A stretch of DNA of 64,000 nucleotides. Origin: Myroides oncorhynchi. GTDB lineage: Bacteria; Bacteroidota; Bacteroidia; Flavobacteriales; Flavobacteriaceae. Below are positions 54,125 through 63,813 of this stretch, piece after piece. Position numbers and translations under genes: made by a program. The notes below the pieces were generated by a model. It had not been told where the DNA came from and did not search any database. It saw only the letters and a program-made list of their open reading frames with translations. The stretch spans positions 4,089,066 to 4,153,065 of the forward strand of contig NZ_JAJJMP010000001.1 of assembly GCF_020905415.1 (NCBI RefSeq), read 5' to 3'. The first letter of the stretch is position 1. Every line of letters starts with the position of its first letter.

Positions 54125-57100
54125 ATGTTAGATAAGATCATACATTTTAGTATCCGCAATAAGTTTATCATTGGACTATTTGTTCTAGGGTTAATTACTC
54201 TTGGGACATATTCTTTGATAAATTTACCAATGGATACACAGCCAGATATAACCAATAATCAAGTACAGATTATCACTTCTTCACCTACACTAGCGACACA
54301 AGAAGTAGAACAATTCATCACCTATCCGATAGAACAAGCGATAAAACCTATCCCAAATATTACAGAACTACGCTCTATTAGTAGATTTGGTCTAAGTGTT
54401 ATTACTGTCGTGTTTACAGAAGACACAGATATATACTGGGCTCGTGCTCAGATATCAGAGAAGCTTAAAGTAGCAGAAGAAGTAATCCCAAAAGGTGTAG
54501 GTACACCTGAGCTAGCCCCTGTAAGTACAGGACTAGGAGAAATCTATCAGTATGTGGTATATCCTAAAGAAGGATATGAAGATAAATACAACAGTATGGA
54601 TCTGCGTACAATACAAGATTGGATCATCAAACCACAGTTAGTTGGCGTTAAAGGAGTCGCTGAAGTAAACACATTAGGTGGACAACTTAAACAATATGAG
54701 ATAGCGGTCAAACCTGATTTACTAAACAGTATGAATACCTCTATCCTAGAGATATTCTCAGCACTAGAAGCAAATAACGAAAATACAGGAGGTGCTTATA
54801 TTGATAAGAAACCGTATGCCTACTTCATCCGAAGTGTAGGTATGGTCAAAAGCATCGAGGATATAGAACGCATCGTCGTGAAGACTAATAATGGTACTCC
54901 TGTACTTATCCGCGATGTAGCAGAAGTGCGTATCGGTAGCAGTATCCGCTATGGTGCTGTAACGAAAGATGGAAAGGGAGAAGATGTCAGCGGAATGGTG
55001 ATGATGCTTAAAGATGCCAATACACAGGAAGTAGTAAAAGCGGTAAAAGAGCGTATGACCCAGATAGAGAAGTCTCTACCTGAGGGGGTAGCTATAGAAC
55101 CGTTTATAGATAGAACTAAATTAATCGATAAAACGGTTAGCACTATACAGACTAACCTTATAGAAGGAGCCTTAATCGTAGTATTCGTTTTAGTACTATT
55201 ATTAGGTAACTGGAGAGCAGGGCTTATCGTAGCCTCAGTGATTCCTCTTGCTCTGCTGTTTGCCATCTCTATGATGAAGTTATTTGGAGTTAGTGGTAAC
55301 TTGATGAGTTTAGGAGCTATTGACTTTGGATTGATAGTCGATGGGGCTGTTATTATCGTAGAGGCTATCGTCCATCGCCTCCATATAGGGAAGAATAGAA
55401 AGTTGACCCAAGAAGAAATGAATAACGAGGTCTATGGCGCAGCTTCTAAGATTAGAACAAGTGCCTCTTTTGGAGAGATTATTATCCTTATCGTGTACTT
55501 ACCTATCCTAGCGTTGACAGGGATAGAAGGTAAGATGTTTGGCCCGATGGCGATGACTGTATCATTCGCTATCCTAGGAGCATTTATTCTTTCATTAACC
55601 TATGTACCGATGGCTTCTGCCCTATTCTTATCTAAGAAAGCAGGTAAAGAGAAGCCTAACTTTAGTGATAAGATTATAGACAAATTATATAGCTGGTATA
55701 AACCATTATTAGAAGGTGCATTCAAAGCGAAGAGAGTTGTATTGGCTATTGCATTTGGGCTATTTGCCTTTGCTTTATTTGTCTTTGGACGTATGGGTGG
55801 AGAGTTCATCCCTACCCTAGATGAAGGAGACTTAGCGACTCACGTGATTATCTCTTCTGGTAGTTCACTATCACAAGAAATAGAGACAACTACTAAAGCC
55901 GAAAAGATATTAAAAGACCGCTTCCCTGAAGTGAAGATGGTTATCTCTAAGATAGGTAGTGCTGAGATTCCGACAGATCCTATGCCAATGGAAGCGGCGG
56001 ATATGATCGTTATCTTAAAAGAAAAGGAGGAATGGACATCAGCTAAGACTAAAGAAGAACTAATCCGATTAATGGAAGAGGCTTTAGAAGAAATACCTGG
56101 CGTAAGTACAGAATTCTCTCAGCCTATCCAAATGCGTTTTAACGAGTTAATGACAGGAGTGAGAAGTGATGTAGCTATTAAAGTATTTGGAGACGACCTA
56201 GATCGTCTAGCGAGTATAGGGGTTGAGATCAATAGCCTTATCGCTAACGTACCTGGTGTAGCAAGTACTAAACTAGAACGTGTAACGGGATTACCTCAGA
56301 TATCGATTAAGTATGATCAAGATAAGCTAGCCTTATATGGATTAAAGATATCAGAGATAAGCCAAGTTGTTAGAGCTGGGTTTGCAGGAGAAACGGCAGG
56401 CGTAGTCTATGAAGGAGAGAAGAGATTTGACTTAGTAGTACGTCTAAACCAAGACTCTAGACAAGATATAGATAACCTTAGAAATATGTTTATCCCATTA
56501 GCCAATGGACAACAGATACCACTAGGACAAATCGCTAATATAGATTATGAAGATGGTCCTCAACAGATCAGTAGAGAAGATGGTAAAAGACGTATCGTAC
56601 TTGGCTTTAATGTTAGAGAAAGAGATGTAAAAAGCGTAGTCGGAGACATACAGACTATACTAGATCAAAAACTAGATATGCCTGATGGATACTTTATCAC
56701 GTATGGTGGTCAATTCGAAAACTTAGTAGAGGCGACTAACAGACTTATGATAGCAGTACCAGTAGCCTTGATGCTAATATTTGTCTTATTATACTTCACA
56801 TTTAAATCAGTCAAACAATCACTAATGATCTTTACTGCGATACCGCTATCTGCTATCGGTGGTGTAGCTGCGTTATGGATGAGAGATATGCCGTTTAGTA
56901 TCTCTGCAGGAGTAGGATTTATAGCATTATTCGGTGTAGCTGTACTAAATGGTATCGTACTAATAGGACAGTTTAATCAACTAAAAACGGAAGGTATGGA
57001 TTTATACGAAAGAATTATAGAGGGGACTAAGATACGTCTACGCCCTGTATTACTTACTGCTATGGTGGCTTCCTTAGGATTTTTACCGATGGCGCTGAGC

Positions 57101-58474
57101 ACAAGTGCTGGTGCAGAAGTACAAAAACCGTTAGCAACAGTAGTAATCGGTGGATTAATATCTGCTACGATACTTACTTTAATTGTACTGCCTATTATCT
57201 ATTACTATGAAGAAAGAGGTTTTAGATTAGGAAAGCAAAACAAGACAATCATCGCTTCTACGCTTTTATTGTTAATCGGACTAGGTGCACAAGCACAAGA
57301 AGTAAGAAGGTTGACATTAGAAGATGCGTTACAATTAAGTATTAGCAACAATAAAGGAATCAAGGCTGCAGAGTTAAACACAAGAGCCCAAAAACAAATG
57401 ACCAATACAAGCTTTGACTTGGCTAAAACAGATATCTCAACAGGCTTTGGTTACTTAGACACGAAAGAGAAAAAAGATATAACACTATCTATCTCACAGT
57501 CTTTCTCTCCGTTTACTTACGGAAAGAAAAAACAAGTGCTAAATAAAGCATACGAAACAGCTATGTTACAACAAGAGGGAACTATTATCGTCACAGAGTA
57601 TGCTGTCAAACAAGCTTGGGAAAACTTATTATATGCACTATCGAAAGAGGTGTTATTAAACGAGCAAGCTGATTTATTAAAAGACTTCTCTAGATCTGCT
57701 AAGTTGCGTTATCAGACAGGAGAAACTACGTTAATGGAAAGTAATGTAGCCTCTGCTAAAGAACAAGAACTAAGAGTGATGATTACACAGAATAAAACAA
57801 TCATCAACAACGAAACATCTAAGCTAAAAGCATTGCTAAATTTAGAAGAAGACTTTATCCCTTCTAGCCCTGCGATAGCCTATGACAAGCACGATGCGGA
57901 AAAAGTGTTTGACCTAAACTTAAACAACACAATCCAATTAGCAGAGAAAGAAATAGAAACAATAGAGGCCAATAGAAAATTAGAGAAAGCTAACTTATTA
58001 CCTGATTTCTCTTTGGGATATAATATAAAATCTGACTCAGGTACCTATACAGGAAGTAATGGCTTACCTACTACTTATGGCAAGGATCTACGCGTACCAA
58101 GCTACACAGTGGGTATCTCAATACCCCTCTTCTTTGGAAGTCAAAAATCAAAGATCAAAGCGATGAAATATGAAGTAGAACAAGCTACATTCCAAAAAGA
58201 ATATATACATAAACAGTTAGAAGAAAGTGTACAACAGCAATTCGATATTATTAAAGCACAAGAGAAAGTAATCGATTACTATCAAGAGAATGCTTTAAAG
58301 AATGCTGCTCTTATCAAAGATCACGCAAAGAAATCATATAATAATGGGGATATCTCTTATGTAGAATATATTCAATCTGTAGAGACAGCACTAACTATTC
58401 AAATGAACTACTTAGACGCTATCCTACAGTACAACTTAAGTCACAATACCCTACATTATTTAGTAAACCAATAA
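54125..58474 (+). CDS. CzcA/CusA heavy-metal RND pump fused to a TolC-type outer-membrane channel
   Basis: A 1449-residue fusion. Residues 1-~1035 are an HME-RND transporter (KIIHFSIRNKFIIGLFVLG first helix; proton-relay motif GAIDFGLIVDGAVIIVEAIV near 398; second RND half with GVAVLNGIVLIGQFNQL near 935). Residues ~1045-1062 are a hydrophobic stretch ending GAQAQ, signal-peptide-like, and residues ~1065-1449 are an outer-membrane efflux protein (LEDALQLSISNNKGIKAAEL; coiled-coil repeats). The fusion is frequent in Bacteroidota. A signal-peptidase cut after AQA could release the channel. Exports Zn/Co/Cd or Cu/Ag with the adaptor at 58485. Confidence 0.93.
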   Translation: MLDKIIHFSIRNKFIIGLFVLGLITLGTYSLINLPMDTQPDITNNQVQIITSSPTLATQEVEQFITYPIEQAIKPIPNITELRSISRFGLSVITVVFTEDTDIYWARAQISEKLKVAEEVIPKGVGTPELAPVSTGLGEIYQYVVYPKEGYEDKYNSMDLRTIQDWIIKPQLVGVKGVAEVNTLGGQLKQYEIAVKPDLLNSMNTSILEIFSALEANNENTGGAYIDKKPYAYFIRSVGMVKSIEDIERIVVKTNNGTPVLIRDVAEVRIGSSIRYGAVTKDGKGEDVSGMVMMLKDANTQEVVKAVKERMTQIEKSLPEGVAIEPFIDRTKLIDKTVSTIQTNLIEGALIVVFVLVLLLGNWRAGLIVASVIPLALLFAISMMKLFGVSGNLMSLGAIDFGLIVDGAVIIVEAIVHRLHIGKNRKLTQEEMNNEVYGAASKIRTSASFGEIIILIVYLPILALTGIEGKMFGPMAMTVSFAILGAFILSLTYVPMASALFLSKKAGKEKPNFSDKIIDKLYSWYKPLLEGAFKAKRVVLAIAFGLFAFALFVFGRMGGEFIPTLDEGDLATHVIISSGSSLSQEIETTTKAEKILKDRFPEVKMVISKIGSAEIPTDPMPMEAADMIVILKEKEEWTSAKTKEELIRLMEEALEEIPGVSTEFSQPIQMRFNELMTGVRSDVAIKVFGDDLDRLASIGVEINSLIANVPGVASTKLERVTGLPQISIKYDQDKLALYGLKISEISQVVRAGFAGETAGVVYEGEKRFDLVVRLNQDSRQDIDNLRNMFIPLANGQQIPLGQIANIDYEDGPQQISREDGKRRIVLGFNVRERDVKSVVGDIQTILDQKLDMPDGYFITYGGQFENLVEATNRLMIAVPVALMLIFVLLYFTFKSVKQSLMIFTAIPLSAIGGVAALWMRDMPFSISAGVGFIALFGVAVLNGIVLIGQFNQLKTEGMDLYERIIEGTKIRLRPVLLTAMVASLGFLPMALSTSAGAEVQKPLATVVIGGLISATILTLIVLPIIYYYEERGFRLGKQNKTIIASTLLLLIGLGAQAQEVRRLTLEDALQLSISNNKGIKAAELNTRAQKQMTNTSFDLAKTDISTGFGYLDTKEKKDITLSISQSFSPFTYGKKKQVLNKAYETAMLQQEGTIIVTEYAVKQAWENLLYALSKEVLLNEQADLLKDFSRSAKLRYQTGETTLMESNVASAKEQELRVMITQNKTIINNETSKLKALLNLEEDFIPSSPAIAYDKHDAEKVFDLNLNNTIQLAEKEIETIEANRKLEKANLLPDFSLGYNIKSDSGTYTGSNGLPTTYGKDLRVPSYTVGISIPLFFGSQKSKIKAMKYEVEQATFQKEYIHKQLEESVQQQFDIIKAQEKVIDYYQENALKNAALIKDHAKKSYNNGDISYVEYIQSVETALTIQMNYLDAILQYNLSHNTLHYLVNQ

Positions 58475-58484
58475 TATCAGAGAA

Positions 58485-59675
58485 ATGAAAAAGTCAATTA
58501 TATTTATCTCAATAGCATCTAGTATCTTACTGTTTAGTTGTAAAAAAGAAGAAGATATTAAAGAGAATACAGTACCCTCTACAGAACAAAAAGAAGAATC
58601 TAATGAAGAATCTGGGACTAAAGAAGTAGAACTTAATCAAGCACAATACACTGCTTCTAAAATACAATTAGGACAAATAACTCAAAAAAATCTAAGCGAT
58701 GTCATCCGCATCAATGGTAATACAGAACTACCTGCCCAGAGTCAAGCAGATGTATCTTCATTCTTAAGCGGTACAATCACGAACATCAATGTGAACTTAG
58801 GTGATTATGTAAAGAAAGGACAGACATTAGCGATAATAGATAGCCCTGAATATATCCAGCTACAAGAGGAATATACCATCTCTAAAAACACTTTAGAATA
58901 CCTAGAGCTTGAGTTTAAACGTCAACAGACTTTAAGAGCCGAAAACGTAAACTCTGAAAAAACGTTCCAAAAGACGAAGTCAGAGCTAAACATAGAACGC
59001 GCAAGATATCAGTCTCTAAGCAATAGATTAAGCCTAGTCACAAGTTCTAAAGGAGCTAAATCACTGAGAATAGTGTCTCCCATAACAGGTAATATCGCTA
59101 CCATTCCTGTGAAGATAGGAACTAACATTATGGCAGGACAATCGCTGTTCACTATAGTAGACAACTCTCAGATACACTTAGACCTAATGGTCTATGAGAA
59201 AGATTTACCTTATGTAAAAGTAGGTCAAAAGGTATCTTTTAACTTTACGAATATCAATAAATCTGAGGTAACAGCTACGATATTTAGCATTGGTAAATCA
59301 TTTGAACCTGGTACAAAAACAGTAATTGCTCACGCTAATATAGAGAATGTGCCTGAGACGTTAATACCTGGTCTTTATGTCAATGCGCTAGTTCACGTTG
59401 GCGAAAAGACAGTAGATGCCTTGCCTAATGAAGCTATCGTTAAAGCTGATGGACGTGAGTTTATCTTCGTATTAGAAGATGCACACGAAGAAGAAGGTGG
59501 TACATCATACCACTTCCAAAGGATAGAAGTAAAAACAGGTGTATCTGAACTAGGATATTCTCAAGTATCTGTACTACAAGAAATGCCAAAAGACGCACAA
59601 GTAGTATTATCAGGTGCATACTACATACAGAGTCATTTAATCAAAAGTGAAGGTGGCGGAGGTCACGATCACTAG
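58485..59675 (+). CDS. Efflux RND periplasmic adaptor (CzcB/CusB-like) lipoprotein
   Basis: A 396-residue membrane-fusion protein. Lipobox in SILLFSCKKEED (Cys 19), Glu-rich linker, lipoyl/barrel-sandwich half-motif SFLSGTITNINVNLGDYVKK, helical hairpin (YTISKNTLEYLELEFKRQQT), second half SPITGNIATIPVKIGTNIM, beta-barrel and a membrane-proximal domain. Ends in a metal-binding-like GGGGHDH tail. Bridges the RND pump and outer-membrane channel encoded directly upstream (10-nt gap). Confidence 0.93.
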   Translation: MKKSIIFISIASSILLFSCKKEEDIKENTVPSTEQKEESNEESGTKEVELNQAQYTASKIQLGQITQKNLSDVIRINGNTELPAQSQADVSSFLSGTITNINVNLGDYVKKGQTLAIIDSPEYIQLQEEYTISKNTLEYLELEFKRQQTLRAENVNSEKTFQKTKSELNIERARYQSLSNRLSLVTSSKGAKSLRIVSPITGNIATIPVKIGTNIMAGQSLFTIVDNSQIHLDLMVYEKDLPYVKVGQKVSFNFTNINKSEVTATIFSIGKSFEPGTKTVIAHANIENVPETLIPGLYVNALVHVGEKTVDALPNEAIVKADGREFIFVLEDAHEEEGGTSYHFQRIEVKTGVSELGYSQVSVLQEMPKDAQVVLSGAYYIQSHLIKSEGGGGHDH

Positions 59676-59704
59676 ACTAAAAAACATATTATAAACTTCA
59701 TTAT

Positions 59705-59743
59705 AACCAAAAAAGGCTATCGTACTGATAGTCTTTTTTGGTT
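59705..59743 (+). terminator. Terminator of the metal-efflux operon
   Basis: A 17-bp stem (59705-59721 with 59727-59743, one G-T pair, 5-nt loop GTACT) whose 3' arm contains a T6 run. The next 180 bp to prmC contain no gene. Confidence 0.88.
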
Positions 59744-59925
59744 TATATACAGAGTATTAATATTTATCACCTAGTATTAGTCTTTACCCTCTTCTCTTAT
59801 TGAGGATTGCGTGAAGTTTCTGTGAGGTGTTGTTGCTGAAAACGACCTTTTGAGCTAGAATACCTCTAGCATTCGGCTACAATTTGGCAATATACCGCAA
59901 GACAGAACACTTCTCTTCTATTGTT

Positions 59926-60768
59926 CTACAACTTAATCGCTTTAATCATTCTATCGTTTGTTAATATATCTTTTCTCAACTGAACATCTGTAAATGACAG
60001 AGATTCAAATAATGCTTTCGTTTCTTCTCCTAAATATTGATTAATCTCATAGAATAACATCCCTCCTGTTTTTAGGTTGTCATTAGCTAACTGTGCTATC
60101 TTTCTATAAAAGATCAAAGGATCATGATCTTCAACAAACAACGCTAAATGTGGCTCATAGTCAAGTACATTCTTTTTAATTTCCACTTTCTCAAGGTTGC
60201 GCACATAAGGAGGATTTGAGACGATAATATCATACTCCCCTTTTAATTTCTCAAGAGCTAATACATCTTGTAGTACTGCATCTACAGAGACTCCATTCCT
60301 AACAGCATTATTCTTAGCAGTCTCTAACGCCACCTCAGATACATCCATTAAAGTCACTCGTGCTAGTGGTAGTTCATTTGCTAATGTAATTCCTATACAC
60401 CCACTTCCTGTACCAATGTCTAATATTCTCACAGGTTTAGATTGGTCAACACTATTAATAATCCATTCGACTAACTCTTCTGTCTCAGAACGAGGAATCA
60501 AAGTATGTTCATTCACTGTAAAAGTAAGTCCGTAGAAATAGGCATTCCCAAAGATATACTGTATCGGTTTCTCCTTCGCTAATTCATCTAACACAGACTC
60601 CCAAACAACAGTCTTATCCGTCACTAGGTTAGGATTCATCATTATATCGATCCTTGTCTTCCCCTCTATTTCTTCAAGAGCAATTAAGAAAAGTTGCTCT
60701 GCCTCCATACTGTCATATATAGGAGAAAGGATATCTTTAAAACAAGTTTGGTAATACTTTATCTGCAT
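59926..60768 (-). CDS. prmC: Peptide chain release factor N5-glutamine methyltransferase
   Basis: Methylates the GGQ glutamine of RF1/RF2. 280 residues with an N-terminal helical RF-binding domain and a C-terminal SAM domain: ILDIGTGSGCIGITLANEL (motif I) and the catalytic DIIVSNPPYVRNLEK near residue 180. The ATG at 60768 (MQIKYYQTCFKDIL) is chosen over an upstream TTG at 60810 that overlaps the promoter. Confidence 0.95.
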   Translation of the reverse strand: MQIKYYQTCFKDILSPIYDSMEAEQLFLIALEEIEGKTRIDIMMNPNLVTDKTVVWESVLDELAKEKPIQYIFGNAYFYGLTFTVNEHTLIPRSETEELVEWIINSVDQSKPVRILDIGTGSGCIGITLANELPLARVTLMDVSEVALETAKNNAVRNGVSVDAVLQDVLALEKLKGEYDIIVSNPPYVRNLEKVEIKKNVLDYEPHLALFVEDHDPLIFYRKIAQLANDNLKTGGMLFYEINQYLGEETKALFESLSFTDVQLRKDILTNDRMIKAIKL

Positions 60769-60797
60769 AGTTATTCTATAAAACAAATGATTTAGCT

Positions 60798-60815
60798 TAA
60801 TTTTGTTCAAAGATA
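60798..60815. promoter_or_regulatory. Overlapping divergent promoters of prmC and ribD
   Basis: TAATTTTG (60798-60805, plus strand, towards ribD) and TATCTTTG (60808-60815 read on the minus strand, towards prmC) both match TAnnTTTG. They are two bases apart, so polymerase can occupy only one at a time. Confidence 0.6.
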
Positions 60816-60828
60816 CATATTATCAATT

Positions 60829-61872
60829 TTGGAAAGACACGAATTATATATTTCTCGCTGTATTCAGTTAGCATTACAAGGAACTTATGCTGCAATGCCT
60901 AATCCTTCTGTAGGAGCTGTCATTGTTCACAACGACAAGATTATTGGCCAAGGATTTACTTCTCCTTATGGAGGATCACACGCAGAGCCCAATGCTATAG
61001 CATCCGTTAAGAATCAAGAATTACTAAAAGAGAGTACTCTTTATGTAAGTTTAGAGCCGTGTAGTCATTTCGGGAAGACACCTCCTTGTTCTGATTTAGT
61101 TATCGAAAAGAAGATCCCTCGAGTAGTCATTGGTACAGTGGATCCATTCGCTAAAGTATGTGGGCGCGGTATTCAGAAGATGCGAGATGCAGGTATAGAA
61201 GTAATCGTAGGAGTATTAGAAAAAGAGTGTCAGGATAGCAATAAGCGATTCTTTACTTTTCACAACAAAAAACGCCCTTATGTAATCCTAAAGTGGGCAG
61301 AATCAGCTGATCACTTTATCGCTCCACTAACTAGAGAGACCAATAGACCGTTCTGGATATCTAATACCTACTCTAAGCAACTAGTCCACAAATGGAGAAG
61401 TGAAGAGATGGCTTTTTTAGTAGGCACACAGACTGTCCTTAGCGATAACCCTTCTCTTACTACTAGAGACTGGTATGGCAAGGATCCTATACGTATCTAT
61501 CTAGACCGCACTGGTAAGATAGATAGCCACTATAGTATCACAGATCACAGTGTAAAGACAATCTGTATAACAGCTAATCCTGCTTTACAGTCATCAGGTA
61601 ACTTAATCTATGAGCATGCTGACTTTAATGATACCTTAGTAAATCAAGTACTCGATATACTCTATAAACACAATATTATGTCTGTGGTGATAGAGGGTGG
61701 TACACAAACGCTACAAAGTTTTATAAATACAGAGCTGTGGGATGAGGCAAGAATCTTCACAGGGGATACAATAATTGGTGAGGGCATCTCTGCTCCTGTG
61801 CTAACAGAATTTGACAAAGTAGAAAAACATAGTATTTTAGACAACGAATTAAGAATAGTATACCCTATATAA
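60829..61872 (+). CDS. ribD: Bifunctional riboflavin biosynthesis deaminase/reductase RibD
   Basis: 347 residues. N-terminal deaminase: AMPNPSVGAVIVHNDKII, zinc ligands in GSHAEPNAIASV and EPCSHFGKTPPCSDLV. C-terminal reductase from ~145: RPYVILKWAESADHFIAP and VIEGGTQTLQSFI. Converts the GTP-derived diaminopyrimidine to the ribitylamino uracil. Start is TTG (60829, MERHELYISRCIQ) since no ATG precedes the conserved region. Stop overlaps the next ATG (TAATG). Confidence 0.94.
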   Translation: MERHELYISRCIQLALQGTYAAMPNPSVGAVIVHNDKIIGQGFTSPYGGSHAEPNAIASVKNQELLKESTLYVSLEPCSHFGKTPPCSDLVIEKKIPRVVIGTVDPFAKVCGRGIQKMRDAGIEVIVGVLEKECQDSNKRFFTFHNKKRPYVILKWAESADHFIAPLTRETNRPFWISNTYSKQLVHKWRSEEMAFLVGTQTVLSDNPSLTTRDWYGKDPIRIYLDRTGKIDSHYSITDHSVKTICITANPALQSSGNLIYEHADFNDTLVNQVLDILYKHNIMSVVIEGGTQTLQSFINTELWDEARIFTGDTIIGEGISAPVLTEFDKVEKHSILDNELRIVYPI

Positions 61873-62498
61873 TGGCAGAACCAATAGATTCATATAAAAC
61901 AATAAGCCAACCAACAGAAGAAGTATTATACAAAGAGAAGAACAGTAAGTTTTTTGGTTATGCCTTCCCGATACAACACGAAGATGAAGTAAAGGAAATC
62001 ATCGATGGTATAAAGAAAGTGCACTATAATGCTCGTCACTGGTGTTATGCTTTTCAGATTGGTACTGAGCAAGTATACTATCGTGCTAATGATGATGGAG
62101 AACCTAGTAATACTGCTGGAGCACCTATCTATGGCCAAATACAATCATTTGATGTTACAAATATACTTATAGTAGTTGTTCGTTATTTTGGAGGAGTTAA
62201 GCTAGGAGTGGGTGGTCTGATTACTGCCTATAGAGCGGCTGCTCAGATGGCTATGGAAGAAGCTGATATTATCGAAAAGACTATTGATAAGAATTTTAAA
62301 GTTCGCTTTGAGTACAAGGATATGAATAATGTTATGCGTGTCATCAAAGAAAAAGATCTTAAAATATTAAATCAGACGATGGAGATGAGCTGTGAAATAG
62401 AATTATCTATTCGAAAAAGTGAATATGATCAAGCATTAGAAGCATTCGTCCCATTCTATGAGGTTAAAGTCATAGAAGCTACAGATCAGAATTACTAA
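61872..62498 (+). CDS. IMPACT (YigZ) family protein
   Basis: A 208-residue protein of the UPF0029/IMPACT family: KEKNSKFFGYAFPIQHEDEV, YNARHWCYAFQIGTE, RANDDGEPSNTAGAPIYGQI and VVVRYFGGVKLGVGGLITAY, plus a C-terminal ferredoxin-like domain. The bacterial role is poorly known; proposed to bind RNA or act on translation. Translationally coupled to ribD. Confidence 0.92.
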   Translation: MAEPIDSYKTISQPTEEVLYKEKNSKFFGYAFPIQHEDEVKEIIDGIKKVHYNARHWCYAFQIGTEQVYYRANDDGEPSNTAGAPIYGQIQSFDVTNILIVVVRYFGGVKLGVGGLITAYRAAAQMAMEEADIIEKTIDKNFKVRFEYKDMNNVMRVIKEKDLKILNQTMEMSCEIELSIRKSEYDQALEAFVPFYEVKVIEATDQNY

Positions 62499-62499
62499 A

Positions 62500-62541
62500 A
62501 CAAAAAAAGCAGTTTAAGATATTAACATTCCTAAACTGCTT
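62500..62541 (-). terminator. Terminator of the secreted-protein gene
   Basis: AAGCAGTTTA (62507-62516) pairs with TAAACTGCTT (62532-62541) around a 15-nt loop; on the minus strand seven T follow. Also separates the convergent IMPACT gene. Confidence 0.82.
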
Positions 62542-62549
62542 ACTATACT

Positions 62550-63287
62550 TTATTCAAGTCCTATAAAACCAATAAAATCAACATATTGTTGGGCTAAATA
62601 TAACTGAAACCCTTCCGTTCTTTCTACTTTTATTTTATCATAACTAGGTTGAGCTACAAGATAATATAAAAACGCATCTATCCTCTCTGCAGGAACCTTC
62701 ATATCCTCTAATAATTCTTCTCTTGTATAATCTTCATAAAACTTCTGAACCTTCATATCTAATTTTTCATAGATAATATCTTGTTTATCCCTTTTCTTTT
62801 GTCCTGAGATCATATTCACTAAAGCATCTATACTAATTCCCATTCCATAATTAGATGTAGAAGAAAACACTGTATTATTCTTCTTATATTTTCGTTCAGC
62901 TCTGGTCATTCCCTTATTAGAAACACCTTCAAAGAAATCATCACCAAAGTCTTTTCTAACAATCACAATTTCTTCTAGGGCTTGACCTTTTTTAGTCATT
63001 AATACATTAAACCTATTAGCCTTTAAATCCTCTGAACCAATAACATAGTTTACAGAAGCTAGTTTCTTATCCGAAAAATGTATTGTATCACCAATTGCTG
63101 CATCAACCATAAAATAACCACGGTTATCTGCTTTAGTCAATTCTCCACTTCTTTTATTCTTAATAGTCACAGGAGTTACTTTACCATCATACATACGCAC
63201 GCGACCGTCAATTAATGAAGGTTTTTGTGCATACATTTCTATAGAAAATAAAGCTCCGAGGCTCATCAGCCAATATGCTGCTTTCAT
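62550..63287 (-). CDS. Secreted protein with carboxypeptidase-like regulatory domain
   Basis: A 245-residue exported protein. The start at 63287 (MKAAYWLMSLGALFSIEMYA) is chosen because it opens with a signal peptide; the frame is open 25 codons further up. Residues ~25-110 resemble the CarboxypepD_reg-like domain (LIDGRVRMYDGKVTPVTIKN, then DNRGYFMVDAAIGDTIHFSD). The rest is a Lys-rich helical domain without a recognised family. Proteins of this build are common in Bacteroidota envelopes; no TonB plug or barrel follows. Confidence 0.82.
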   Translation of the reverse strand: MKAAYWLMSLGALFSIEMYAQKPSLIDGRVRMYDGKVTPVTIKNKRSGELTKADNRGYFMVDAAIGDTIHFSDKKLASVNYVIGSEDLKANRFNVLMTKKGQALEEIVIVRKDFGDDFFEGVSNKGMTRAERKYKKNNTVFSSTSNYGMGISIDALVNMISGQKKRDKQDIIYEKLDMKVQKFYEDYTREELLEDMKVPAERIDAFLYYLVAQPSYDKIKVERTEGFQLYLAQQYVDFIGFIGLE

Positions 63288-63411
63288 AAATTTAATCTTT
63301 TTGTAAATATACTTAAATGTTTTAAGTAACACTTTGTTCTTATTGTCTTTTTTACCATTCAAAATAGTACCACTATCTAAGTATTAAAATCAATATCTCT
63401 TTTTCTACAAT

Positions 63412-63813
63412 TTATATTGATTCTATTTTTTCTATGACATATTGCGGAGCTGCTATGGGTCTACCTGTTTCCATATTAACAAAAACCAATATAGAGTTTG
63501 CAGTTGTTAATAAGTCGCCATTTTTGTTATACAGTTCATAATCAAATTCTATCTTTACAGAAGACATTTTTTTAAATATTGTACGGATAGTTATTTCATC
63601 ATCATAAAAGGCTGATTTCTTATAATTCATTGTCAAGGAAACAACAGGTAGCATCACGCCTAGCTCTTCCATTTTCCTATACGATATCCCTAAATTACGC
63701 AACCACTCAACTCTCCCTATTTCAAAGTATTGCGCGTAGTTTCCATGATAGACAACTCCCATCTTATCTGTCTCCGCGTACCTTACACGAACATTGTAAT
63801 CAAAATATTTCAT
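63412..63813 (-). CDS. Acyl-CoA thioesterase (YbgC/4HBT family)
   Basis: A 133-residue hotdog-fold thioesterase. VRYAETDKMGVVYHGNYAQY contains the catalytic-type Asp and the HGNY motif; EIGRVEWLRNLGISY follows. The start MKYFDYNVRVRYAE at 63813 is preferred; the frame continues 16 codons upstream with a basic, unrelated segment. Substrate likely short or branched acyl-CoA. The last gene of the window. Confidence 0.92.
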   Translation of the reverse strand: MKYFDYNVRVRYAETDKMGVVYHGNYAQYFEIGRVEWLRNLGISYRKMEELGVMLPVVSLTMNYKKSAFYDDEITIRTIFKKMSSVKIEFDYELYNKNGDLLTTANSILVFVNMETGRPIAAPQYVIEKIESI

